This document shows, piece by piece, positions 1 through 6,845 of a DNA stretch of 64,000 bases. Each line of letters starts with the position of its first letter. Position 1 is the stretch's first letter. This DNA is from Bacillus_BA songklensis (lineage in GTDB: Bacteria; Bacillota; Bacilli; Bacillales; Bacillaceae_H). A program made the position numbers and the translations under genes. The notes under the pieces are model-generated. The model worked only from the letters and a program-made list of their open reading frames with translations. It was not told where the DNA came from and made no database searches. Location: contig NZ_JBHRZT010000007.1 in NCBI RefSeq assembly GCF_042649685.1, positions 179,881-243,880 of the forward strand. Direction: 5' to 3'.

Positions 1-32
1 CTTTTGGGATGGCTTCATGCCCATTTGCATCA
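1..32. repeat. Copy of yneF 3' segment (direct repeat, possible att site)
   Basis: The first 32 bases of the window are identical, in the same orientation, to 5947-5978 inside the 3' part of yneF. The match stops at base 33, and its left end may lie outside the window. With a broken integrase gene near the other copy, this looks like one attachment-site half of an integrated element. That reading is inference; the identity is seen directly. Confidence 0.75.
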
Positions 33-572
33 AAACCTTGATATATCAACGTTTCTATCCACTTTTTAACCACTTTTTCAGCTTATGAAAAATATACCAT
101 CAATCGTTCAAAATGTCCGCAATCTGAGGAATTATTTCTAAAATGTGGGGACAGAACAGCTACCCCTATCCTGCATATCTAGCCATACACTCATGCCCCT
201 CCACATTTACTCTATACGTGCGGACAACACACGTTAAAAGCCGTCTATTGACAGTCTTCGAGCCTTTTCAGTATTTTCTCCGCCCTCTCATTCAAGTAGG
301 ATACCTTTGAAGCCCAATTTCAGAACCTGCCTGTCTGATACTTCACCCTTATAAAGAAACTCATGATTCTTTTATATTTAGGCTGTTAAAGGGGTTTGTT
401 GATTTCCTTCTTAAACGGGGTTAGTTTAAAAAGAAATGCCGTTAAAATTAACAAAAAGAGTGGAATGGTGGAATTAATATATGAAAATTCCCTTCAGTCG
501 GATTGTTCTCGTTAAATTCGTTCATGAATAACTTCCTTTGTGGAAAACTATTCCTAGAAGGAGGTGAATAAA
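33..572. other. Gene-poor stretch, nothing recognised
   Basis: No reading frame here has both a credible start and a ribosome binding site, and I see no remnant I recognise. If the flanking 32-bp repeats are attachment sites, this would be the far end of the integrated element. Confidence 0.4.
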
Positions 573-686
573 TTGAAGTTATTTCAAAATTTTTGTATTG
601 GTTTCATAAGTAATCTGATTGCTGGACTTTTCATGAATCTCTTTCTAAAGAGTCGTAAACAAAAAGCTTGTATTTGTTCATGTTGA
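573..686 (+). CDS. Small hydrophobic-basic peptide, 37 aa, unrecognised
   Basis: A TTG codon sits a few bases after a near-perfect Shine-Dalgarno (aggaggtg at 559-566). The 37-residue product has a hydrophobic stretch of about 18 residues (roughly 8-25), then a basic cluster (KSRKQK) and a Cys-Ile-Cys-Ser-Cys tail. A terminator-like hairpin follows at once. The layout of one membrane-spanning segment plus a charged tail resembles type I toxins or other small membrane peptides, but I do not recognise a family and saw no clear antisense RNA gene. The strong ribosome binding site is the main evidence that it is translated. Confidence 0.45.
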   Translation: MKLFQNFCIGFISNLIAGLFMNLFLKSRKQKACICSC

Positions 687-696
687 AGTTAATGTC

Positions 697-733
697 ATTA
701 GCCTGAATCGCTATTGGTTCGGGCTTTCTCGTT
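697..733 (+). terminator. Terminator after the 37-aa peptide
   Basis: AGCCTGAA pairs with TTCGGGCT (one G-U pair) around a short loop, followed by a T-rich stretch. It lies just downstream of the small peptide ORF and could end its transcript. Confidence 0.5.
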
Positions 734-855
734 TCTAATAAAATATCGGATGGATGGAATTAATCCTTCAAAAGAAGACAGAGAAGATAGCGAATATTTT
801 ATGGGAGATATTGTCTAACAAGTGATATGGTACTTATTATAGTTATTTTTTAAAG

Positions 856-886
856 AAGGAATTAGAAAAAATCAATTCCTTTTGTT
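856..886 (+). terminator. Possible terminator hairpin
   Basis: AAGGAATT and AATTCCTT form an 8-bp stem followed by TTTTGTTC. No gene directly upstream is recognised, so this may belong to the transcript of the small peptide or to decayed DNA. Confidence 0.3.
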
Positions 887-969
887 CGTCAACCTTGACA
901 CCCGATTGGTAAGAATCCTGCTACATTTATAAGGGCTGCTCCACCAAAGCATGGGGTATCCCCTGATAA

Positions 970-1137
970 GCATGGTATGAATCCAATGTTTCCGTTAACG
1001 GATTGCTTTCGAATTTCGGAGAAGCCATCCATATCGCCAAAGTGAACGGGCGCTATGTGACGATTATCGAATCGGATTCGATTCTTTTTGAAAAAGGATT
1101 TTCTCCGATTGAGTTTTTGAACCCTATTTTTCAGTGA
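970..1137 (+). pseudogene. Orphan C-terminal fragment, unknown protein
   Basis: A 55-codon open stretch follows tandem stop codons and has no start codon with a ribosome binding site. The encoded tail reads like real protein (it includes NGRYVTIIESDSILFEKG and ends NPIFQ) and is richer in G+C than its surroundings. I do not recognise the parent family. It looks like the end of a gene whose 5' part has been lost. Confidence 0.35.
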
Positions 1138-1238
1138 AACTCCACTTTTAAGGAATTGCTATACCCATTAGTTAAATAAGACAAAGGAATTTCATTTACA
1201 CAACTAAATTTTCTCTCTTTAAAATCTCTCTTTTTTTC

Positions 1239-1437
1239 CTATTCACTATTTTTTACCACAGCTGTTGAAGAAACAAGCTTGAGGTACTTAACTACAACAT
1301 ATCCCACCTTATTATTGTAACGGATTTCTGCCCAGCCACCTGGCTTCGTGGCATGTATGTAAGTTACATTCCCGCTTTTTTCAATGAATATCCTCCGTTT
1401 CTGACGTTTAAATCGACTCTGAATAGTAAAATCTTAG
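1239..1437 (-). pseudogene. Frameshifted bacterial SH3 domain remnant
   Basis: Two overlapping minus-strand frames join into one SH3b-like domain. The first half reads VDLNVRNGGYSLKK; after a one-base shift in an A6 tract the other frame continues GWAEIRYNNKVGYVVVKYL to a stop at 1239-1241. The LNVR start and the W-EI--N-K-GYV-VKYL pattern are typical of SH3_3 domains in wall-binding or secreted proteins. No catalytic partner domain is present, so this is a fragment of a larger decayed gene. Confidence 0.55.
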
Positions 1438-1478
1438 TGTCTTAAAATATCTGTATAGAGATTAAAGCACAAAGTAAA

Positions 1479-1518
1479 AAGCACCCATGCAACTGAGTGC
1501 TTCCTGCGTTTTTTTGAT
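1479..1518 (+). terminator. Hairpin with T-run
   Basis: AAGCAC pairs with GTGCTT, followed by a T7 run at about 1509-1515. No intact plus-strand gene lies immediately upstream, so it may be left over from lost DNA. Confidence 0.4.
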
Positions 1519-1611
1519 GGCGGTTAAGAACTCTTATTTAAGCCGAGTTTCTCCCTATCTTATTTATATTTTTGAAGTTAGAAAACAAATTGACTACTGG
1601 AACAGCATCCA

Positions 1612-1635
1612 CAAAAAAATGCTCTAAATGAGCAT
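1612..1635 (-). terminator. Terminator of the GGDEF-EAL gene
   Basis: ATGCTC and GAGCAT form a stem. On the minus strand it is followed by a run of seven T residues, about 45 bases after the stop codon of the GGDEF-EAL gene. Confidence 0.7.
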
Positions 1636-1678
1636 CTAGGTTATTATTAGCTTCTATTCTATTTTAATATTGCTCTTA

Positions 1679-3787
1679 TTAAACTAACACACTTGTTCGT
1701 GAAATAGAATCATAAAAAATGGAGTTGCGGCTTATTTCCCCTTTGATTAACATTTGCTCAAATTCTTCAATTGGACAAGGCTTTGAAAATAGGAAGCCCT
1801 GTATGTGATGACAGTTTTGTTTACGTAAGAATCGCAATTCCTCTTCTGTCTCAACACCTTCTGCAATGACATCCATTTTGAGATGTTTTGCCATCGTAAT
1901 CATGGCAGTTGTAATACCCGCATTTTCAGATTCGCTTGAGATATTTCGAATAAAAGAACGATCAATTTTAATGCCATCCAGTTTAATTGATTTTAAGTAA
2001 GCAAACGAAGAATAACCTGTACCAAAATCATCCATATAAATTTTGATACCTAAATCTTTTAATTCTTTGATTGTTTGTATGACATCATCTTCAATTTTCA
2101 TTAAAGAGTTTTCCGTAATCTCAAATTCAAGAAAATTTCCATCTACTCGATATTCGTCTAATAGTTGGCGGACATTTTTCGTGAAGTCTTTTTGCAAAAA
2201 TCTCTGAGCACTAATGTTTATACTTACTGGAATAAGCGGAATTCCTGCTTCCCGCCACGCCACCAATTGCTCGCAAACTCTTTTTTTCATCCATTGGCCG
2301 ATAGGAATGATCAGCCCTGTTTCTTCTGCCAGGGGAATAAATTCTGAAGGAGGAACCAATCCAAGCTTAGGGTGGTTCCACCGGATCAGTGCCTCGGCAC
2401 TTATTATTTTTCCAGTTTTCGCATCCACTCGTGGTTGTAAATAAACCATAAATTCATTGCCATTTAATGCTTTTCGTAAATCTCTTTCTAAGAAAAAGGA
2501 TTGGTAACTCCTTACATCGATAGAAGTGGAATAAATTTGATAGGTATTACGCCCTTGATCTTTTGCCCTGTACAGAGCAATATCTGCGTTTTTCATTAAT
2601 TCTATTACATTTTCTCCACCTGTTGGAAAAACACTGATCCCAATGCTGGCTGTGACAATAAGTTCGAAATCCTCAATATAAAAAGGATCTCTTAGACGGT
2701 TAAGAAGAATCTTAGCCATTTGAACAGGTTCTTCGGGATGTTCGATTACAGGACAAAGAACCATAAATTCATCTCCGCCCATTCGAGCAACAGAACGATT
2801 TCCCTTAATAATCTCCTTCAAACGAAATGAAACTTGTTCCAGTAGTCGATCTCCTATGAAATGTCCTAGCGTGTCATTAATATGTTTAAAGCGATCCAAA
2901 TCTATAAACATAACCGCCAGCTTTTGTTTATTTTGTTCTGCGAAAGTTAATGATTCATGAAGCTTTTCTTCAAACCACCTTCGATTAGGAAGCTTGGTTA
3001 ATTCGTCATGATAAGCCAAATAAGCATTTAATTCCTGCAATTTTTTTTGCTCGGTAATATCTTTGCCAATGGAATAAACCGCGTTTATCTCATTGTCGAC
3101 AATAATTGGAAAATAGGTCAAGTTTAGGTGAATCTTTTGACCATTCCCGTTGATCAAGACTGTATCAAAGCTCTGAGGTTCACCTTTTAGGGCTTTTTCA
3201 AAACAGTGACGACGAATATCACGATACTCTTCCAACATGATATCTGTAGTCGATGTTTTTTGCAGACTTTCAAAAGAATATCCCAGTAGCTCCTTTGCCT
3301 TTGGATTCATATTGATGATATTTCCTTTATGATCAAAGGATATAACCGCACTTTGACTATGTTCAAACAGAGATTGATAAAGCAGCTGGTTTTCTAAGAG
3401 TCTTCTTTGAATGGATTTTAGTTCCGTTACATCATGTACGGATCCAACGATTTCCACCACCTCATTGCCTTGTTCAATAGGTGACAAATCGATGAATAAA
3501 AGCCTGCCGCTAAGTTCTATTTCATAATTTACTCTATTTCCGTTAAATGCCTTTTCATATTGGGTATGTTTAATAGCTGCAATTTCAGGTGAAAAAACAT
3601 CATTAGGTGCTTTATTAAATAGAATTTCTGTATTTATGCCTAATTGATTAAGAAGCTTCCCTTCTGACATGGTATAAATAAAGTTTCCATTCTCATCCTT
3701 TCTCACTTTAAATACACCATTTTGCAGGTTTTTAACGGTATGATTAAAGTCATCTTTCAGTTTTTGAATCTGATTATTCTCTGTCAT
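1679..3787 (-). CDS. PAS-PAS-GGDEF-EAL cyclic-di-GMP protein
   Basis: A 702-residue signalling protein with a PAS domain at about 20-125, a second at about 135-250, GGDEF at about 255-425 and EAL at about 435-690. The cyclase motif GGDEF (337-341) is intact, but the RxxD inhibitory site is absent. The EAL domain keeps EAL (465-467), the DDFGTGYSS loop, Lys607, EGVET and QGFLFSKP, so it should be able to hydrolyse c-di-GMP. Both activities are possible. No membrane segment is seen. The start ATG overlaps the upstream PAS ORF's stop (ATGA) and lacks its own clear ribosome binding site, so this may be the 3' part of one larger, frameshifted gene. Confidence 0.9.
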   Translation of the reverse strand: MTENNQIQKLKDDFNHTVKNLQNGVFKVRKDENGNFIYTMSEGKLLNQLGINTEILFNKAPNDVFSPEIAAIKHTQYEKAFNGNRVNYEIELSGRLLFIDLSPIEQGNEVVEIVGSVHDVTELKSIQRRLLENQLLYQSLFEHSQSAVISFDHKGNIINMNPKAKELLGYSFESLQKTSTTDIMLEEYRDIRRHCFEKALKGEPQSFDTVLINGNGQKIHLNLTYFPIIVDNEINAVYSIGKDITEQKKLQELNAYLAYHDELTKLPNRRWFEEKLHESLTFAEQNKQKLAVMFIDLDRFKHINDTLGHFIGDRLLEQVSFRLKEIIKGNRSVARMGGDEFMVLCPVIEHPEEPVQMAKILLNRLRDPFYIEDFELIVTASIGISVFPTGGENVIELMKNADIALYRAKDQGRNTYQIYSTSIDVRSYQSFFLERDLRKALNGNEFMVYLQPRVDAKTGKIISAEALIRWNHPKLGLVPPSEFIPLAEETGLIIPIGQWMKKRVCEQLVAWREAGIPLIPVSINISAQRFLQKDFTKNVRQLLDEYRVDGNFLEFEITENSLMKIEDDVIQTIKELKDLGIKIYMDDFGTGYSSFAYLKSIKLDGIKIDRSFIRNISSESENAGITTAMITMAKHLKMDVIAEGVETEEELRFLRKQNCHHIQGFLFSKPCPIEEFEQMLIKGEISRNSIFYDSISRTSVLV

Positions 3788-4152
3788 ATTTTTCCAATAC
3801 CGATAAGCCCCTGAATCTTTTCATCTATTACAATAGGTGTTGCTGTTATATAAAGGTCTATAAATTTTCCACTTTTCGTTTTAAATGAAGTTTCAAACCT
3901 CTCAATGTTCCCCTTTTTTACATTTTCAAAGTATTTGCTGATTCTCTCTATGTCATCCACTTTCAATAAAGTAACAAAAGACATTTGAACTAACTCTTCT
4001 CTTGAATATCCAGATAAATTCACGGCTGAATCATTAACGTATAGGAAATTGCCTTCTAAATTTAATACATAACTTGCATCAGGATTCGAATCGAAGAGTG
4101 ATTTATACAATTCAAGTTGTGAATAGCTAATGTGGTGTATCTCTTTAAGCAA
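3784..4152 (-). CDS. PAS domain protein, likely detached N-terminus of the GGDEF-EAL gene
   Basis: Encodes one PAS domain (about residues 5-120), with typical signatures such as LNLEGNFLYVNDSAVNLSGYS. It stops at GIGKI, exactly where PAS domains normally continue into the GKDITE linker. Adding one base in the A5 tract at the junction would read straight through as GK-N-MTENNQ into the downstream gene. I choose the TTG at 4152 because a GAGGCGGG sits about seven bases upstream; an upstream in-frame ATG at 4197 is also open. It is either a separate translationally coupled PAS protein or a frameshifted first domain. The second fits the broken domain boundary better. Confidence 0.65.
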   Translation of the reverse strand: MLKEIHHISYSQLELYKSLFDSNPDASYVLNLEGNFLYVNDSAVNLSGYSREELVQMSFVTLLKVDDIERISKYFENVKKGNIERFETSFKTKSGKFIDLYITATPIVIDEKIQGLIGIGKI

Positions 4153-4267
4153 ATCGATCCCGCCTCTGTTAAAAATCTTCGTACTTAAAAATACCATGTT
4201 GGTAATTTATATTGGAATGGTAAATGTTGAACAAAATATAAGCATTACATTGATTGCTCATGGTGTA

Positions 4268-5386
4268 TCATACCGTGTAGCTTTCTAAATGTGGGTAATG
4301 GAAAATCCAGTTTCTTCCAGTTCGTTTTGCCATGTACAGTCCTTCGTCCGCTTGATGAATCAGCTGTCGAACAGAAATCATGTTCTTTTGGTTGACAGTA
4401 GCGGAACCGATGGAAACCGTTACTTTTAATTCCACATCCTCATTTATTAAAAATACGCTCTGTTCTACATTTTTACGTATTCTTTCTGCAATCGTTCTAG
4501 CAGAAGCGGAATCACAAGCCGGCATGATTACACTAAATTCTTCTCCTCCATTACGGGAGACTACATCCACAGAACGGCATGACTGCATAAGAATATGACC
4601 AATCTGTTGCAGTACTTTATCCCCAGCAGGATGACCGTACATGTCATTTACCTGCTTGAAATGATCAATGTCTATATATAGTAGAGATAATTCTTCTTGA
4701 TGTTCTTTTACCTTTAAGAAGGCAGAATCTATAGCATGATTAAATAATCGAACATTATTCAAACCAGTGAGGGAGTCTTTTTCAGCACCCTCTTTCAATC
4801 TTGCATAGTCGTCATCGCTACGCCAAAGGTAGGATTTAAACAGATAAGTTCCATAAGTAGCACAAACAACAGCAAGGGCATATTGGGCGAATACGATCAA
4901 TGCTTTTCTAAAATCGGGTATAACGAAGTCAATTGTAATACCGAGAATGGCGACGAATGAGACAGCCATAAAAATCCACTTTTTCTCTATTTTCATGCTT
5001 GAATGAGAAATGAAGGAAAAGGCTATTGCAGATACAGTAAGAACAACGATGTTAACTAGGGCAGAGTGGGAGATTGGATACAATGCTAATCCACAAATAA
5101 TAATGATGCTTGTCGCCACAAGAGTGGAAACCCATCCACCAAGATAAGCCGCTATCATCATAGGAATACTTCTAAGATCAATAAGCACACCGCCTTCTAA
5201 GGGAATGCCAAATTGCATGAGAAGTACACCGAATCCCCCTTGTAAAACTCCAACAAGGTTTCTCCTTTTAGTGGGGGACATGGATGAAACTTTGGTTCTA
5301 TAAAGATATTGATGTATCAGAAAAATCCCTGTACATAATATAGAAAAATTTATAAAAAAGTCTTTTAAAACCATTATCCTCAACAA
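4268..5386 (-). CDS. Membrane diguanylate cyclase, 5TM-LYT plus GGDEF (DgcK/YhcK-like)
   Basis: The N-terminal half (about 10-190) has five or six hydrophobic helices with the LytS-type 5TM pattern (QGGFGVLLMQFGIPLEGG, DLRSIPMMIAAYLGG). A C-terminal GGDEF domain covers about 200-365. The active-site motif is GGEEF at 280-284, and a product-inhibition site RxxD (Arg271, Asp274) lies five residues before it, so the cyclase should be active and feedback-controlled. Architecture and length (372 aa) resemble B. subtilis DgcK (YhcK). The start is uncertain: a TTG at 5386 after AAAGGA, or an ATG 12 bases downstream after GAGG. It lies nine bases after the integrase fragment on the same strand. Confidence 0.85.
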   Translation of the reverse strand: MLRIMVLKDFFINFSILCTGIFLIHQYLYRTKVSSMSPTKRRNLVGVLQGGFGVLLMQFGIPLEGGVLIDLRSIPMMIAAYLGGWVSTLVATSIIIICGLALYPISHSALVNIVVLTVSAIAFSFISHSSMKIEKKWIFMAVSFVAILGITIDFVIPDFRKALIVFAQYALAVVCATYGTYLFKSYLWRSDDDYARLKEGAEKDSLTGLNNVRLFNHAIDSAFLKVKEHQEELSLLYIDIDHFKQVNDMYGHPAGDKVLQQIGHILMQSCRSVDVVSRNGGEEFSVIMPACDSASARTIAERIRKNVEQSVFLINEDVELKVTVSIGSATVNQKNMISVRQLIHQADEGLYMAKRTGRNWIFHYPHLESYTV

Positions 5387-5395
5387 AATCCTTTC

Positions 5396-5716
5396 CTAAT
5401 GATACTCATTTACTACTATTGATTGATACAATAGGTAATTCTCTCCTTTGTTTATCTTAAATGCTTTTATCATCTTGAACATGGAGACAATGCTTTGCGG
5501 TTGCAGTCCATCCTTTTGTTTAAATCTCAAATAGGCTTTTAAGTCATGTGATGTAATGCTTTCTAATTCTGTGATTGCTCTTTTCTCTTTTAAGAAAAAT
5601 TTTAATTGCTTGTACTCCTGACGTTTGTTTTTCATCGTCTTTTCTGAATATTCTTTGGCTTGACAATGATACAGATATTCCTCTAAAACATCTTCTAACA
5701 ACAAACAAAAAACCAC
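5396..5716 (-). pseudogene. Truncated tyrosine recombinase (integrase), N-terminal domain only
   Basis: About 100 residues match the SAM-like core-binding domain of phage integrase/XerD-type recombinases (FLKEKRAITELESITSHDL and the following residues, with a helical NKRQEYKQLKFFL). The catalytic domain with the R-K-H-R-H-Y residues is absent, and the frame runs off after KMIKAF, where family members continue with an aromatic-rich helix. AAAGGTGG lies a few bases before a TTG start. Its place next to the yneF repeat copy is typical of an integrase beside its attachment site. It cannot be active as it stands. Confidence 0.65.
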
Positions 5717-5863
5717 CTTTCTTTGGTTTAGTTTCCAACAGAAAAAGTGGTTTTGGTATTTAAAATGAAAGATTAACCAAAAATGAGAAAAATTTTGACG
5801 AAAGATTCACTCTACAGGGATATGCGGAGGAAAAATTCATTCTCAAAATTTCTACCAACCAAA

Positions 5864-5892
5864 TGAAAAACCCTTGTTCTATAAGGGTTTCA
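5864..5892 (-). terminator. yneF terminator
   Basis: AAACCCTT pairs with AAGGGTTT, and the minus-strand read continues into TTTTTCATTT. It sits about ten bases past the yneF stop codon. If the island reading is right, this terminator was supplied by the element. Confidence 0.75.
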
Positions 5893-5901
5893 AGTTACTA
5901 C

Positions 5902-6114
5902 TCATTTAATTTGTTTGTTCATCGCTTGCATCATTTGGTTAATTTTCTTTTGGGATGGCTTCATGCCCATTTGCATCATCATCATTTTCAACATTTGCTC
6001 ATTAATTGGCGGATTTTTCTTTAAATAGCTCATCATATATTTACGAGCAATGAAAAATCCTAGTGCTATCCCAGCTAAAAGAGCTAGAACACCAACTAGA
6101 ATAAGTTGCCACAT
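5902..6114 (-). CDS. yneF: YneF, UPF0154 small membrane protein
   Basis: A 70-residue protein with one N-terminal membrane helix (about 3-24, containing [21 protein letters not shown]) and a Met/Gln-rich cytosolic tail. This is the UPF0154 (YneF) family pattern, of full family length. Biochemical function is unknown. A GGAGG-type site lies upstream of the ATG. Codons for the segment around [10 protein letters not shown] form the 32-bp sequence repeated at window position 1, so the last 15 or so codons may have been replaced by an integrated element. Its position beside sirA and tkt is conserved with B. subtilis. Confidence 0.9.
   Translation of the reverse strand: MWQLILVGVLALLAGIALGFFIARKYMMSYLKKNPPINEQMLKMMMMQMGMKPSQKKINQMMQAMNKQIK
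5947..5978. repeat. yneF 3' repeat copy (possible att site)
   Basis: These 32 bases inside yneF are identical to window positions 1-32. Phages and integrative elements often recombine into the 3' end of a gene and restore its reading frame; this copy would be the junction next to the intact gene. Confidence 0.65.
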
Positions 6115-6198
6115 AGTACTATTTCCTCCTTCGTGTTGTCTAAATTACAGTGTACTAAACCCAGTGTCATTATACAATATGTGAATGTGATTTTCCCT

Positions 6199-6642
6199 CT
6201 ATTTTATGCAAATTTTTCGCTGTTTAACAGGGTTTAGCCACCCATAGACATGATTTTCAAAGTTCATCGCCAAAAAACATGGACTTATTTTTCTCAATAC
6301 TTCAAAAAATCCAGCCTCCGCTTCAACGGTTCCTTCTGCTTCCATGTAAATATACTCATGCTTTAACAATAGACGCGCCAAACCGTTTTCTGTTTTAAAT
6401 CCATATTCTCCACTGGAAAAAGAGATCAAGCCATGACTATGCCCTAATTTGTTTTCTATCATTAATTGCAACTGCAAAATGGGAATTTTTTTTGTAATAT
6501 ACTCAATTTGCTTCTTTACATATATATCATGGTCTTTACCGGACGTTTTATACTCTAAAAACAGCTGATACATGATATCCTCTTTTTGAAAGTAATGAAT
6601 TGCAAATTCATCTTCTATTAGGTAAATATCATATTTCCTCAT
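6199..6642 (-). CDS. sirA: SirA, sporulation inhibitor of replication
   Basis: A 147-residue protein matching the SirA (YneE) family in length and pattern: YLIEDEFAIHYF near the N-terminus and FFEVLRKISPCFLAMNF with GWLNPVK near the C-terminus. SirA binds domain I of DnaA during early sporulation and blocks new rounds of replication. The ORF stays open upstream, but I start at 6642, where GGGGGGATGG precedes the ATG and the family N-terminus begins. A TGTCGAA box (6736-6742), the Spo0A consensus, lies about 95 bases upstream. That fits the known Spo0A control of this gene. Confidence 0.9.
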   Translation of the reverse strand: MRKYDIYLIEDEFAIHYFQKEDIMYQLFLEYKTSGKDHDIYVKKQIEYITKKIPILQLQLMIENKLGHSHGLISFSSGEYGFKTENGLARLLLKHEYIYMEAEGTVEAEAGFFEVLRKISPCFLAMNFENHVYGWLNPVKQRKICIK

Positions 6643-6735
6643 AGACCATCCCCCCATTATACATTCTCTTATCCCTATTGTATAATGCATGCTTTGCAAG
6701 GCTTGTCTATTGGCGGAAAAATGATGCACTCTTTT

Positions 6736-6742
6736 TGTCGAA
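6736..6742 (+). promoter_or_regulatory. Candidate Spo0A box upstream of sirA
   Basis: TGTCGAA exactly matches the core 0A-box consensus (TGNCGAA). It lies in the tkt-sirA intergenic region upstream of the sirA start. Control of sirA by Spo0A is established in B. subtilis; that this particular site is used is inference. Confidence 0.55.
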
Positions 6743-6808
6743 CCTGTTCTGATTCCGTCATGTTCTGCACTCTCTCCTACACGGTAATCGATCCTATAAT
6801 AAAGAAAA

Positions 6809-6836
6809 AACAAGCCGGAAATGCCGGCTTGTTTTT
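6809..6836 (-). terminator. tkt terminator (bidirectional)
   Basis: CAAGCCGG (6811-6818) pairs with CCGGCTTG (6824-6831), with T-runs on both sides. It sits immediately after the tkt stop codon and separates tkt from sirA. Confidence 0.85.
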
Positions 6837-6845
6837 CTCTCAAGG

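Noticed and set aside
6643..6843. N-terminal extension of sirA by 67 codons
   Set aside because: The extension crosses the tkt terminator and the Spo0A box, and known SirA proteins start at the MRKYDIY position.
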